This document shows, in pieces, positions 16,364 to 22,733 of a DNA stretch of 30,935 nucleotides; position 1 is the first letter of the stretch; every line of letters starts with the position of its first letter. Source of the DNA: an uncultured Eubacteriales bacterium. GTDB lineage: Bacteria; Bacillota; Clostridia; Oscillospirales; CAG-272. The position numbers and the translations under genes are program-made. The notes under the pieces were generated by a model. The model did not search any database and had not been told where the DNA came from. It saw only the letters and a program-made list of their open reading frames with translations. The stretch is taken from the NCBI GenBank assembly GCA_934489945.1, contig CAKSSY010000015.1:1-30935 (forward strand), written 5' to 3'.

Positions 16364-16393
16364 CAAAATGCCGGACGGGATTCCGGTATTTTG
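16364..16393. repeat. 12-bp hairpin abutting the previous one
   Basis: CAAAATGCCGGA (16364-16375) pairs with TCCGGTATTTTG (16382-16393), one G-U pair, 6-nt loop. It begins at the base after the 16323-16363 palindrome. No function is evident. Confidence 0.6.
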
Positions 16394-16454
16394 GATGCGA
16401 TCTTGGTCGTTTTTGCCTCGGTGACTTTGTTTTTTGATTTTCTTGGCGGCAAAA

Positions 16455-16473
16455 CGGCGGCTTTCAGCCGCCG
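16455..16473. repeat. GC-rich hairpin within a larger imperfect inverted repeat
   Basis: CGGCGGCT (16455-16462) pairs perfectly with AGCCGCCG (16466-16473). Outside it, GACTTTG (16423-16429) pairs with CAAAGTC (16478-16484), so the whole 16423-16484 stretch can fold as one structure. Confidence 0.55.
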
Positions 16474-16487
16474 AGACCAAAGTCGTC

Positions 16488-16537
16488 GGAGGGTTAAAAA
16501 ACTCATTTTGAGTTTTTTAACCCTCCTTTTTATTTTT
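16488..16537. terminator. 18-bp perfect hairpin terminator with U-tract
   Basis: GGAGGGTTAAAAAACTCA (16488-16505) pairs perfectly with 16509-16526 around TTT, followed on the plus strand by TTTTTATTTTTATT. It lies between the convergent typA and glycosidase genes. Confidence 0.8.
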
Positions 16538-16561
16538 ATTGAGAAATCAGATTTCCGGGTT

Positions 16562-18046
16562 TCAATTGAGTTGCCGCATTTCATCCGGCGCGAGTCGGAA
16601 GCTATATGTGCGGTTTCGCAAAACACAAATGCAGTCGATCGGATCATCGGTGACGTTTACCAGACGCATGGATTGTCCGTAAGTGTCGGTAAAAACGCGT
16701 GTTCCCGCCGTGACGGTGAACAGACGTTTCCCGCAAAGACTGCCCGTGGTCGTTTTTTCTTCCGCCTCAACGCGGTAGATATCATTTCCCCATGTGAAAC
16801 TGTAGTCGGATGTGGCTCCCGTCTCTTCATGTCCCATCGTTCCCCAACATATGGTGTTCCGATCGGCATACACACCCCAAAAGCGTTTGATGGTCTCCAG
16901 AACCGCTGCTGCGGTCGGTGCGTAGCGGCTTTGGTGATCCTTGTCCGACGGCTCACAGGTGATGGGATCGAACTGAACCGGGAAGAGATTTTGCTTTCCG
17001 GTGGCGGCAAGCAGTTTTTTTCCGATGGCGGTTTGCAGAGAATACCATCCGTATTTTTCAAGTGCGGGGACGGCGCGGAGATAGGTCGTTCCGCGCGGTT
17101 GTCCGCGAAAGCCGGGGGCAGGGTCATTGACAAAAAGATTACTGTTATAAGCTACAGTCGGAAGCGGCATGGGTGTCCAAAATTCCTTCGGGTCAAGAAT
17201 ATGGCGGGAGATAATGGCATCTGCCATTTTATCATTGGCAACGCCGTAGTATAAAAGGAACAAATTGTTCACAAACAGCGTACTGATGATGCTCCCGCGA
17301 TAGTCGCGGTCAAAGCAGGAACTGAATCCGCCCAACCACAGAAACCCACGGACTTTGGCAGCGACTTCATCGGCTTTTCGTTGCCAGATCTCCGCTTCTT
17401 CCTTTCTGCCGAGAAGGGTGGCAAGTTCACAAAGCGCGTTACGGATACTATACGCCTCTGCCATCAGGTCGAATGTTTCGACGGGAAAGGGGGATACCGA
17501 GCGTTCCGCCCCGTTCAGCATCATGGTCAACGGTGCAAACCGTCCGGATTCGGGACCTTCCTCGGATTCTTTGGCATCGAAGATTTCAAGGCACCCGTTG
17601 GCGTTAAGGTCGTGGCGTGTCCAAAGGTAATCGTCGAACTGTCTCATTGTCTCATAAAGCTGTTCGGTATAAGACGGAATCTTATGTTTGGCAAGATAAC
17701 ACAGCCGAACAGCTTCCTCTGCAAAACAAAAACCGGTAAGCACCTCGTAAGAGGGAATGATATTGCCGCCGCGTTCTGTCAGCGAGGCGGGAAGTCTGCC
17801 GTCCTTTCGGAGGGTTACAAGAAAGGCACGGATACAATCGTAAGCCACCGATGTATTATAGTCTGCCAGAGTCTGGGCGGTGAGAATCCCTGTATTCAGC
17901 GTAATGGTATCGGAATCTGCCGCCTCGGTCAGCAACTTTCGGGTCCCAAACGGTTTAACGGAGCTGAAAAGTGTGTTTTTCGCGCTTTCGTAAAGCGAAC
18001 TCAACTTCCGGTCGGTTGTTGTGAAATGAACATCGGTATGGATCAT
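16562..18046 (-). CDS. (alpha/alpha)6-barrel glycoside hydrolase-like protein (MGH1/GH63-type)
   Basis: 494 residues starting MIHTDVHFTTTDRKLSSLYE. The repeating helical pattern and segments such as TLNTGILTAQTLADYNTSVAYDCIRAF, YDEYLW-like FDDYLWTRHDLNANGCLE, NLFVNDPAPGFRGQPRGTTYLRAVPALEKYGWYSL and TICWGTMGHEETGATSDYSFTWG are what I expect of six-hairpin glycosidases related to GH63 and amylo-alpha-1,6-glucosidases. There is no signal peptide, so it is probably cytoplasmic. Substrate cannot be told. AAAGGAGGA precedes the ATG. It lies 32 nt downstream of the D,D-carboxypeptidase gene on the same strand, so they are likely co-transcribed, an unexpected pairing. The plausible catalytic acids cannot be assigned from sequence alone. 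Confidence 0.7.
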   Translation of the reverse strand: MIHTDVHFTTTDRKLSSLYESAKNTLFSSVKPFGTRKLLTEAADSDTITLNTGILTAQTLADYNTSVAYDCIRAFLVTLRKDGRLPASLTERGGNIIPSYEVLTGFCFAEEAVRLCYLAKHKIPSYTEQLYETMRQFDDYLWTRHDLNANGCLEIFDAKESEEGPESGRFAPLTMMLNGAERSVSPFPVETFDLMAEAYSIRNALCELATLLGRKEEAEIWQRKADEVAAKVRGFLWLGGFSSCFDRDYRGSIISTLFVNNLFLLYYGVANDKMADAIISRHILDPKEFWTPMPLPTVAYNSNLFVNDPAPGFRGQPRGTTYLRAVPALEKYGWYSLQTAIGKKLLAATGKQNLFPVQFDPITCEPSDKDHQSRYAPTAAAVLETIKRFWGVYADRNTICWGTMGHEETGATSDYSFTWGNDIYRVEAEEKTTTGSLCGKRLFTVTAGTRVFTDTYGQSMRLVNVTDDPIDCICVLRNRTYSFRLAPDEMRQLN

Positions 18047-18078
18047 ATATTCCTCCTTTCTGTCTGTTATGGGATGAC

Positions 18079-19221
18079 TTAATTCAAAGCATCCACAAGC
18101 GCTCGTCCGGTATCAATGGCACTTTGCTTTGCCGATTTTGCGTGACCGAGGATAGCAATATATTTTTTGCCGTTTGCGTCCGAGGCAAGTGCCGCCTGAC
18201 AATAATCCGCCTCATCGGTAAAGCCTGTCTTGCCTCCGAGAATTGTGATACCGTTTGAGAGTTTTACGGACAGATTGTTTTTTTGGAAACGTCCGACAAG
18301 GGTGCCGTTGAAGAACAGGAAGCGATAGGTACTGTACACACCGTTTTTCATATAGCCGAGGTAGGCTTCATAATTTTCGGTGGTGATAATGGTCAGGAAA
18401 AGATCGTTTTTCAGTGCCTCGGTAAAAATTACTGCCATTTCCGCAGGGGTGGTGTAGTGATTGGCATTATGTAAACCGGTGGCATTGGCAAAGTGTGTCG
18501 ACACAAGCCCCAAGGATGCCGCCTTTTCGTTCATGAGTTTTGCAAAATCCTTTTCTGTTCCCGCCGCTTCCTTCGCAAGCAGGAGGACGGCATCGGTATC
18601 CGATTCCAAAAGCATGGCATACATACATTGCTCCACGGTGAGAACATCACCGACGTCAACTCCGATTCGGGACCCTTCCGCATACTGATTCTTGATGTCC
18701 TTTGTCAGAGTCAGCTTTTTTGTGCGGTCAGGAATTTTATCATATGCCACAAGGAAGGTCATGATTTTAGTAAGGGATGCCGGATACATTCTTTCGTTGG
18801 CGTTTTTTGCCGATTTTGCATGCAGGGTTTCCGCGTCGGCAACCAACACAAAATCCGATTTTACAGTACTGCTGACCGTCATCGCCTCGGCAAGACCGGT
18901 AACATGGGGGATGCCGGAGGTGTCGTCAGGAGTGGAATGTGTTTCGTTGGGAGTGGGTGAGGTTGTACTTACGGAGCCGCTTTCAGCAGGATGGTCCCCT
19001 CCGACGATTCCGGACAGCAGGATAAAAACTGTCACAACCAGAATTGCGACAAGAATCACGGCAATCAGTGCCGGGTTTCGCAGGATTCCGGGTTTCTTTT
19101 TATGAACAGGGTAGAGGCTGCTGTGTGTGAGAGTTGCATCTTCCTCCTGCCGTTTATCGTGAACGGTATCCTGTTTGAGTTCAATTATCACGGTTTTTCC
19201 GTCTTCATGTTGTTGTTCCAA
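18079..19221 (-). CDS. D-alanyl-D-alanine carboxypeptidase (peptidase S11, DacF/PBP5-like)
   Basis: 380 residues from a TTG start with AGGGGAG upstream; no in-frame ATG competes. A cytoplasmic tail (1-50) precedes one transmembrane helix (NPALIAVILVAILVVTVFILL, 49-69), then a Ser/Thr/Pro-rich linker and the extracellular peptidase. The SxxK motif is PASLTKIM with Ser149 and Lys152; the KTG motif is GGKTGFT (331-333). The middle SxN motif reads LLESDTDAV (207-209), with Thr in place of the usual Asn. The enzyme would trim the terminal D-Ala of peptidoglycan stem peptides. The anchor is N-terminal, unlike classical PBP5 with a C-terminal amphipathic helix. First gene of a unit with the glycosidase at 16562. 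Confidence 0.9.
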   Translation of the reverse strand: MEQQHEDGKTVIIELKQDTVHDKRQEEDATLTHSSLYPVHKKKPGILRNPALIAVILVAILVVTVFILLSGIVGGDHPAESGSVSTTSPTPNETHSTPDDTSGIPHVTGLAEAMTVSSTVKSDFVLVADAETLHAKSAKNANERMYPASLTKIMTFLVAYDKIPDRTKKLTLTKDIKNQYAEGSRIGVDVGDVLTVEQCMYAMLLESDTDAVLLLAKEAAGTEKDFAKLMNEKAASLGLVSTHFANATGLHNANHYTTPAEMAVIFTEALKNDLFLTIITTENYEAYLGYMKNGVYSTYRFLFFNGTLVGRFQKNNLSVKLSNGITILGGKTGFTDEADYCQAALASDANGKKYIAILGHAKSAKQSAIDTGRALVDALN

Positions 19222-19268
19222 TTTATTCTCCCCTTTCCGGGCAGGAAATATCCGCCGATACTTTCTTT

Positions 19269-19297
19269 ATCATACCACATTTTCCCTTCCATTGCAA
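19269..19297 (-). promoter_or_regulatory. Sigma-A type promoter for the carboxypeptidase/glycosidase unit
   Basis: On the minus strand TTGCAA (19292-19297), 17-bp spacer and TATGAT (19269-19274), about 50 nt before the TTG start. Confidence 0.7.
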
Positions 19298-19404
19298 GGG
19301 GGAGAACAGAAAAAAGACATTTCGGTTTTGTGTATGTTTGTGTTGGATACACCTGTTTTTATGAGTGTGAAACCCCAATCGGCGAGATCCATATTCATTC
19401 TTTG

Positions 19405-19441
19405 TGAAAAGGGAATGGGGCTGTTGCAACAGCCCCATTCC
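19405..19441 (-). terminator. Terminator of the rhaB-rhaD operon: 30-nt perfect palindrome
   Basis: GGAATGGGGCTGTTG (19412-19426) followed immediately by its perfect complement (19427-19441). On the minus strand a CTTTTC tail follows. It lies about 95 nt after the rhaD stop. Apart from this and the promoter at 19269-19297, the 19222-19536 gap holds nothing I recognise. Confidence 0.8.
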
Positions 19442-19536
19442 GAATCATCCACACAAACGGAAAAACAACCGGAAGTTTTCACCCTTCTTTTGTAAATCGA
19501 CAGGATAGCGGAATCGACATCCCGGACGCAGCCCCC

Positions 19537-20349
19537 TCAGTCAATCACGCCGCTCATGGGAGTGATATCGAAACGTTTGGCGAGGTCACGGAGCGTCTTA
19601 TCGGGAATGACATTCTGCACATGACCGAGAGCGAGCATATAAATCTGCGCGGTTTTTTCCACGGTTTCAATCAACCCGAAAGTCTCGTCCATGTCTTTGC
19701 CCGCGCCGTAAATACCGTGATTGGTCCAGACGACGAGACGGAAGTCTTTCATCTTCGCGGCGGTTGCTTCTCCGATCTCGTTGGTGCCGCAGACCATACA
19801 TGGCAGAATGCCGACTCCGTCCGGGAAAACGACGATCGCTTCGGTATTGGATTGCCACAAACGGTGCGTGAACTCCTTTTCATCAAGCGGACAGACGGCA
19901 TTCATGGCAATGGTATAAGTCGGGTGCGAGTGCATTACGACATGATGTCCGGGGTCGACTTTCAGACGGGCGATATGGCTCATCAGATGAGCGGGCAGTT
20001 CGGAAGTGAATCTGCCGCCGTCGTTATAGCCCCAAAGAAGCTCGGCAGTAGTGCCGTCCTTGGCGATACGAATGACACCGAGATTGTTTTCGGGATCCGA
20101 CTCAACATTCTTGAAATATTTTCCGGTGCCGGTTACGATGAAGATTTTACCGATAAGCGGGGTGGCATCAAATCCGGTGGGAATGGTACGGATAACGTGC
20201 GAGAGGTCGAGATATTCTCCGACGGTTGTCTCATCCAACAGATAGCTGATGTTGCCACCGTTCCGCTCATCCCAACCCTGACGGTACATATTGGCGGTGA
20301 CACTGCACATTTCCCTGACAAAGGGGGCGGTAAGAATGTCTTTTTTCAT
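19537..20349 (-). CDS. rhaD: L-rhamnulose-1-phosphate aldolase
   Basis: 270 residues of the class II (zinc) aldolase/AraD fold. It cleaves rhamnulose 1-phosphate to dihydroxyacetone phosphate and L-lactaldehyde. The zinc ligands are visible as MHSHP (His140, His142) and TNHGIYG (His211), and Glu117 (GRFTSELPAH) sits at the catalytic position known from E. coli RhaD (Glu117). GGNIS at 31-35 and TGTGKYFK at 73-80 form the phosphate-binding region. Length matches RhaD (about 274) rather than the shorter fuculose aldolases. AAGGAAAG precedes the ATG. Second gene of an operon, 24 nt after rhaB. No lactaldehyde-handling enzyme is present in the window. Confidence 0.95.
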   Translation of the reverse strand: MKKDILTAPFVREMCSVTANMYRQGWDERNGGNISYLLDETTVGEYLDLSHVIRTIPTGFDATPLIGKIFIVTGTGKYFKNVESDPENNLGVIRIAKDGTTAELLWGYNDGGRFTSELPAHLMSHIARLKVDPGHHVVMHSHPTYTIAMNAVCPLDEKEFTHRLWQSNTEAIVVFPDGVGILPCMVCGTNEIGEATAAKMKDFRLVVWTNHGIYGAGKDMDETFGLIETVEKTAQIYMLALGHVQNVIPDKTLRDLAKRFDITPMSGVID

Positions 20350-20373
20350 AGTTCTTTCCTTCTTGATTTTTAT

Positions 20374-21750
20374 CTAATATGTTGTGATGGCAAAGGAATC
20401 TGCGACCAAACGGCGTCCCGTGGCAATGTCCGGAATCTCGTTCCTGCCGAGAAATTGCAGGATAAGATTTCCGATGGCGGTTCCCTCCGACGGACCGGCA
20501 AGGATTCTTTTTTGGGTATATTTTACGGTCAGTTCACTCAAAAGGGCATTACGACTGCCGCCTCCGATGATATTGAGTGTAGGATATGTTTTACCCGTAA
20601 TGCTTTCCAGTTCTTCAAGACTTTGGGCGTAACTCCGGGCAAGATTGTCTAAAATGGTATAGGCAAGTTCCCCGACGGAAAGGTTTTTGCCGACGGCTTT
20701 GGTGACGGCATCTATCATGGATTTGGGAGCAAGAAAACTGTCGTCATTGACATCAAAACGGCAGTTCACGGGAGAGCTCCGTGCCATTTCCGTCAGTTCG
20801 GCAAACGAGTAACGGTCGTTCAGTTCATGACGTATCTGTTGAAGGAGCCAAAGTCCCATGATGTTTTTCTGAAAGCGGAAGGTTCCGACGGGGGTTCCTT
20901 CATTGGAATAGTTATATATCATGGAGGCTTTATCGGTATGTGCTCTTTCTTGCTCAATGCCGAGAAGCGACCATGTTCCGCTGGAAATATACGGTGTTTT
21001 TCCTTCCAGCGGTGCGGCAACCACGGCACTGGCGGTGTCGTGCGTGGCAGGAAGAATGACGGTGGCGTTATAACCCACCTGTGTGGCAATGGCATCGGAA
21101 AATGAACCAACCTTTGTACCGGGAGCGGTCGGCGGCAGGAAAATATCCGGTTTGCCGAGAAGTCCGAGAATTTCCGGGTCCCATGTATGAGTGGAGGTAT
21201 TTATCATGCCGGTCGTGGTGGCGTTGGTGATGTCCTGAACTTTTTTCCCTGTCAGGCGGAAATGAAAATAGTCGGGAAGCATGAGGAAGGCGGCGGCTTT
21301 TTCGAGCCGTCCCGTCATACGGTCGGCATAAAGCTGATAGAGGGAATTGAAAGCGGCAAACTGGATGCCGGTTTTTTTGTATAACGTTTCAAAAGGAAGA
21401 GCAGCGTGTACGGCGGGAATTGCGGCGGCGGTTCGTCCGTCCCGATAGCAATAAGCATCGCCGAGCGGTTGATCGTTTTGATCCAGAAGTACATAATCAA
21501 CGCCCCAAGTGTCAATTCCGACAGATTCCGGGATTTTTCCGATTTCATGTGCTCGTGCAAGTCCCCGAAGAATTTCTTGGAACAGGCGTTCTGTGTCCCA
21601 GCGAAGGACGCGAATGCCGTTTTCCGTTGTTTCCAGCGGGGCATTGGGGAAACGGTAAATCTCTTCGGTTACAATTTTTCCGTTTTCAAGCCAACCGAGG
21701 ATATGTCTGCCCGAGGACGCGCCGATGTCGATAGCGAGGCTGTATTTCAT
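20374..21750 (-). CDS. rhaB: Rhamnulokinase
   Basis: 458 residues of the FGGY kinase family, phosphorylating L-rhamnulose at C1. The N-terminal phosphate-1 loop reads LAIDIGASSGRHILG (5-19), followed by GIDTWGVDYVLLD, DAYCYRDGR and FAAFNSLYQLYA, all typical of RhaB. The adenosine motif region contains NIIGGGSRNALLSELT, and the C-terminus has GPSEGTAIGNLILQFL. ATG 21750 has GGAGG upstream. First gene of a rhaB-rhaD operon driven by a perfect promoter at 21783-21811. The upstream pathway enzyme, L-rhamnose isomerase, is not in the window. Confidence 0.95.
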   Translation of the reverse strand: MKYSLAIDIGASSGRHILGWLENGKIVTEEIYRFPNAPLETTENGIRVLRWDTERLFQEILRGLARAHEIGKIPESVGIDTWGVDYVLLDQNDQPLGDAYCYRDGRTAAAIPAVHAALPFETLYKKTGIQFAAFNSLYQLYADRMTGRLEKAAAFLMLPDYFHFRLTGKKVQDITNATTTGMINTSTHTWDPEILGLLGKPDIFLPPTAPGTKVGSFSDAIATQVGYNATVILPATHDTASAVVAAPLEGKTPYISSGTWSLLGIEQERAHTDKASMIYNYSNEGTPVGTFRFQKNIMGLWLLQQIRHELNDRYSFAELTEMARSSPVNCRFDVNDDSFLAPKSMIDAVTKAVGKNLSVGELAYTILDNLARSYAQSLEELESITGKTYPTLNIIGGGSRNALLSELTVKYTQKRILAGPSEGTAIGNLILQFLGRNEIPDIATGRRLVADSFAITTY

Positions 21751-21782
21751 AGAAACCTCCGATTTTTTCTTTACTATAAACC

Positions 21783-21811
21783 ATTATAAAAGAGTTTTCG
21801 TTTCTTGTCAA
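21783..21811 (-). promoter_or_regulatory. Perfect consensus promoter of rhaB-rhaD
   Basis: On the minus strand TTGACA (21806-21811), 17-bp spacer and TATAAT (21783-21788). A consensus promoter for a sugar operon implies that control is by repression, which fits the adjacent DeoR-family gene. Confidence 0.9.
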
Positions 21812-21826
21812 GAAGCGGCGAAAATC

Positions 21827-21855
21827 TTGACAAATGAGCAAACATATGCTAATAT
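21827..21855 (+). promoter_or_regulatory. Promoter of the DeoR-family regulator, divergent from rhaB
   Basis: TTGACA (21827-21832), 17-bp spacer and TAATAT (21850-21855). The spacer holds a copy of the AAATGAGCAAACATATGC repeat. Its -35 and that of rhaB lie in a 9-bp inverted repeat, TTGTCAAGA (21805-21813) and TCTTGACAA (21825-21833). Confidence 0.75.
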
Positions 21856-21892
21856 CAAAGCATAAAATGAGCAGAAATGAGCAAACAAATGC
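21832..21892 (+). repeat. Direct repeats, candidate operator for the DeoR-family regulator
   Basis: AAATGAGCAAACATATGC (21832-21849) and AAATGAGCAAACAAATGC (21875-21892) differ at one base and start 43 bp apart (four helical turns). A partial copy AAATGAGC is at 21865-21872. The first copy is in the promoter spacer and the second overlaps the regulator's start codon, positions suited to autorepression. Operator function is inference. Confidence 0.6.
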
Positions 21893-22614
21893 AACACAAC
21901 GAACGACACGAAAAAATTCTGAATTATTTACGAGAACACAAAGCTGCCCGTGTGAGTGAACTGGCGCAACTTCTTTTTGTCAGCGAAACGACGGTACGTC
22001 GGGAGCTGGAGGCGATGCAGAGACTCGGTCTTGCGGAACGGACGCACGGCGGCGCAATTTTGCATGAGAGTGCTGACGAGATCTCGGTGTTTGTCCGCGC
22101 CAAGGCGAATCCGAGAGAGAAAGAAAAACTGGCGGTAACGGCACAGGCACTTTTGCCGGATTTTACGACACTTTTTCTTGACAGCTCCACAACGGCACTC
22201 ACGCTTGCGGGACGTTTGGATCTGCGTCGCAAGACCGTTGTGACAAACAGTTTACAGGCGGCGATGCTATTGTCCAAAAAGTCATCCATTACTCCTGTTA
22301 TGCTCGGCGGTGAGGTCTCTTACCGTTCGGACTCGGTGGCAGGCAGTATGACGGTGCGGCAACTCGGAGAATTTCGTTTTGATCTTATGATCGCGTCTTG
22401 CGCCGCCGTGACCGAGGAGGGCGCGTTTGAAAATTCGCTCGGAATCTGTGAGGTTAAAAAAGCGGCGTTCGCCAACAGCCGTAAGCGGATTCTGCTTGCC
22501 GATGCGGGAAAATTCAACACGCGTGGCACCTATCTGCTGGCTCCTCTTGACGGGTTTGATCTGGTTGTGACCGATCGCGAACCGACATTTGTCGCGGAGA
22601 ATTTCCGCTTTTGA
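21877..22614 (+). CDS. DeoR-family transcriptional regulator, probable rhamnose/carbohydrate repressor
   Basis: 245 residues. The N-terminal winged helix covers about 9-62: RHEKILNYLREHKAARVSEL then LFVSETTVRRELEAMQRLGLAERTHGGA, a textbook DeoR HTH. The C-terminal sugar-phosphate sensor has FLDSSTTALTLAGRL, VTNSLQAAMLLS, MLGGEV and LADAGKFN, and it ends VVTDREP. It probably senses a phosphorylated sugar such as rhamnulose 1-phosphate, by analogy. Two starts are possible, ATG 21877 or ATG 21889, and neither has a clear Shine-Dalgarno sequence, which is unusual in this window. The gene is divergent from rhaB and upstream of the hydrolase genes, so it could control both sides. Confidence 0.9.
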   Translation: MSKQMQHNERHEKILNYLREHKAARVSELAQLLFVSETTVRRELEAMQRLGLAERTHGGAILHESADEISVFVRAKANPREKEKLAVTAQALLPDFTTLFLDSSTTALTLAGRLDLRRKTVVTNSLQAAMLLSKKSSITPVMLGGEVSYRSDSVAGSMTVRQLGEFRFDLMIASCAAVTEEGAFENSLGICEVKKAAFANSRKRILLADAGKFNTRGTYLLAPLDGFDLVVTDREPTFVAENFRF

Positions 22615-22618
22615 TTTT
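22594..22618 (+). terminator. Weak terminator overlapping the end of the regulator gene
   Basis: GCGGA (22594-22598) pairs with TCCGC (22604-22608), followed by TTTTGATTTT. The stem is only 5 bp and lies in the coding sequence, so read-through is plausible. Confidence 0.4.
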
Positions 22619-22666
22619 GGCAGATTGCCCGAAAAAGAGCGGCGTTTTTTGTGCCTTATTACCACC

Positions 22667-22695
22667 TTGACAGATGAGGGGAAGGGTGATACAAT
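22667..22695 (+). promoter_or_regulatory. Promoter of the tandem glycoside hydrolase genes
   Basis: TTGACA (22667-22672), 17-bp spacer and TACAAT (22690-22695) with an extended TG at 22687-22688. About 38 nt before the start codon. Confidence 0.8.
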
Positions 22696-22733
22696 GGTCT
22701 AAATTCTGTAGGGTCGCAGAAAGGAGCAGTATG

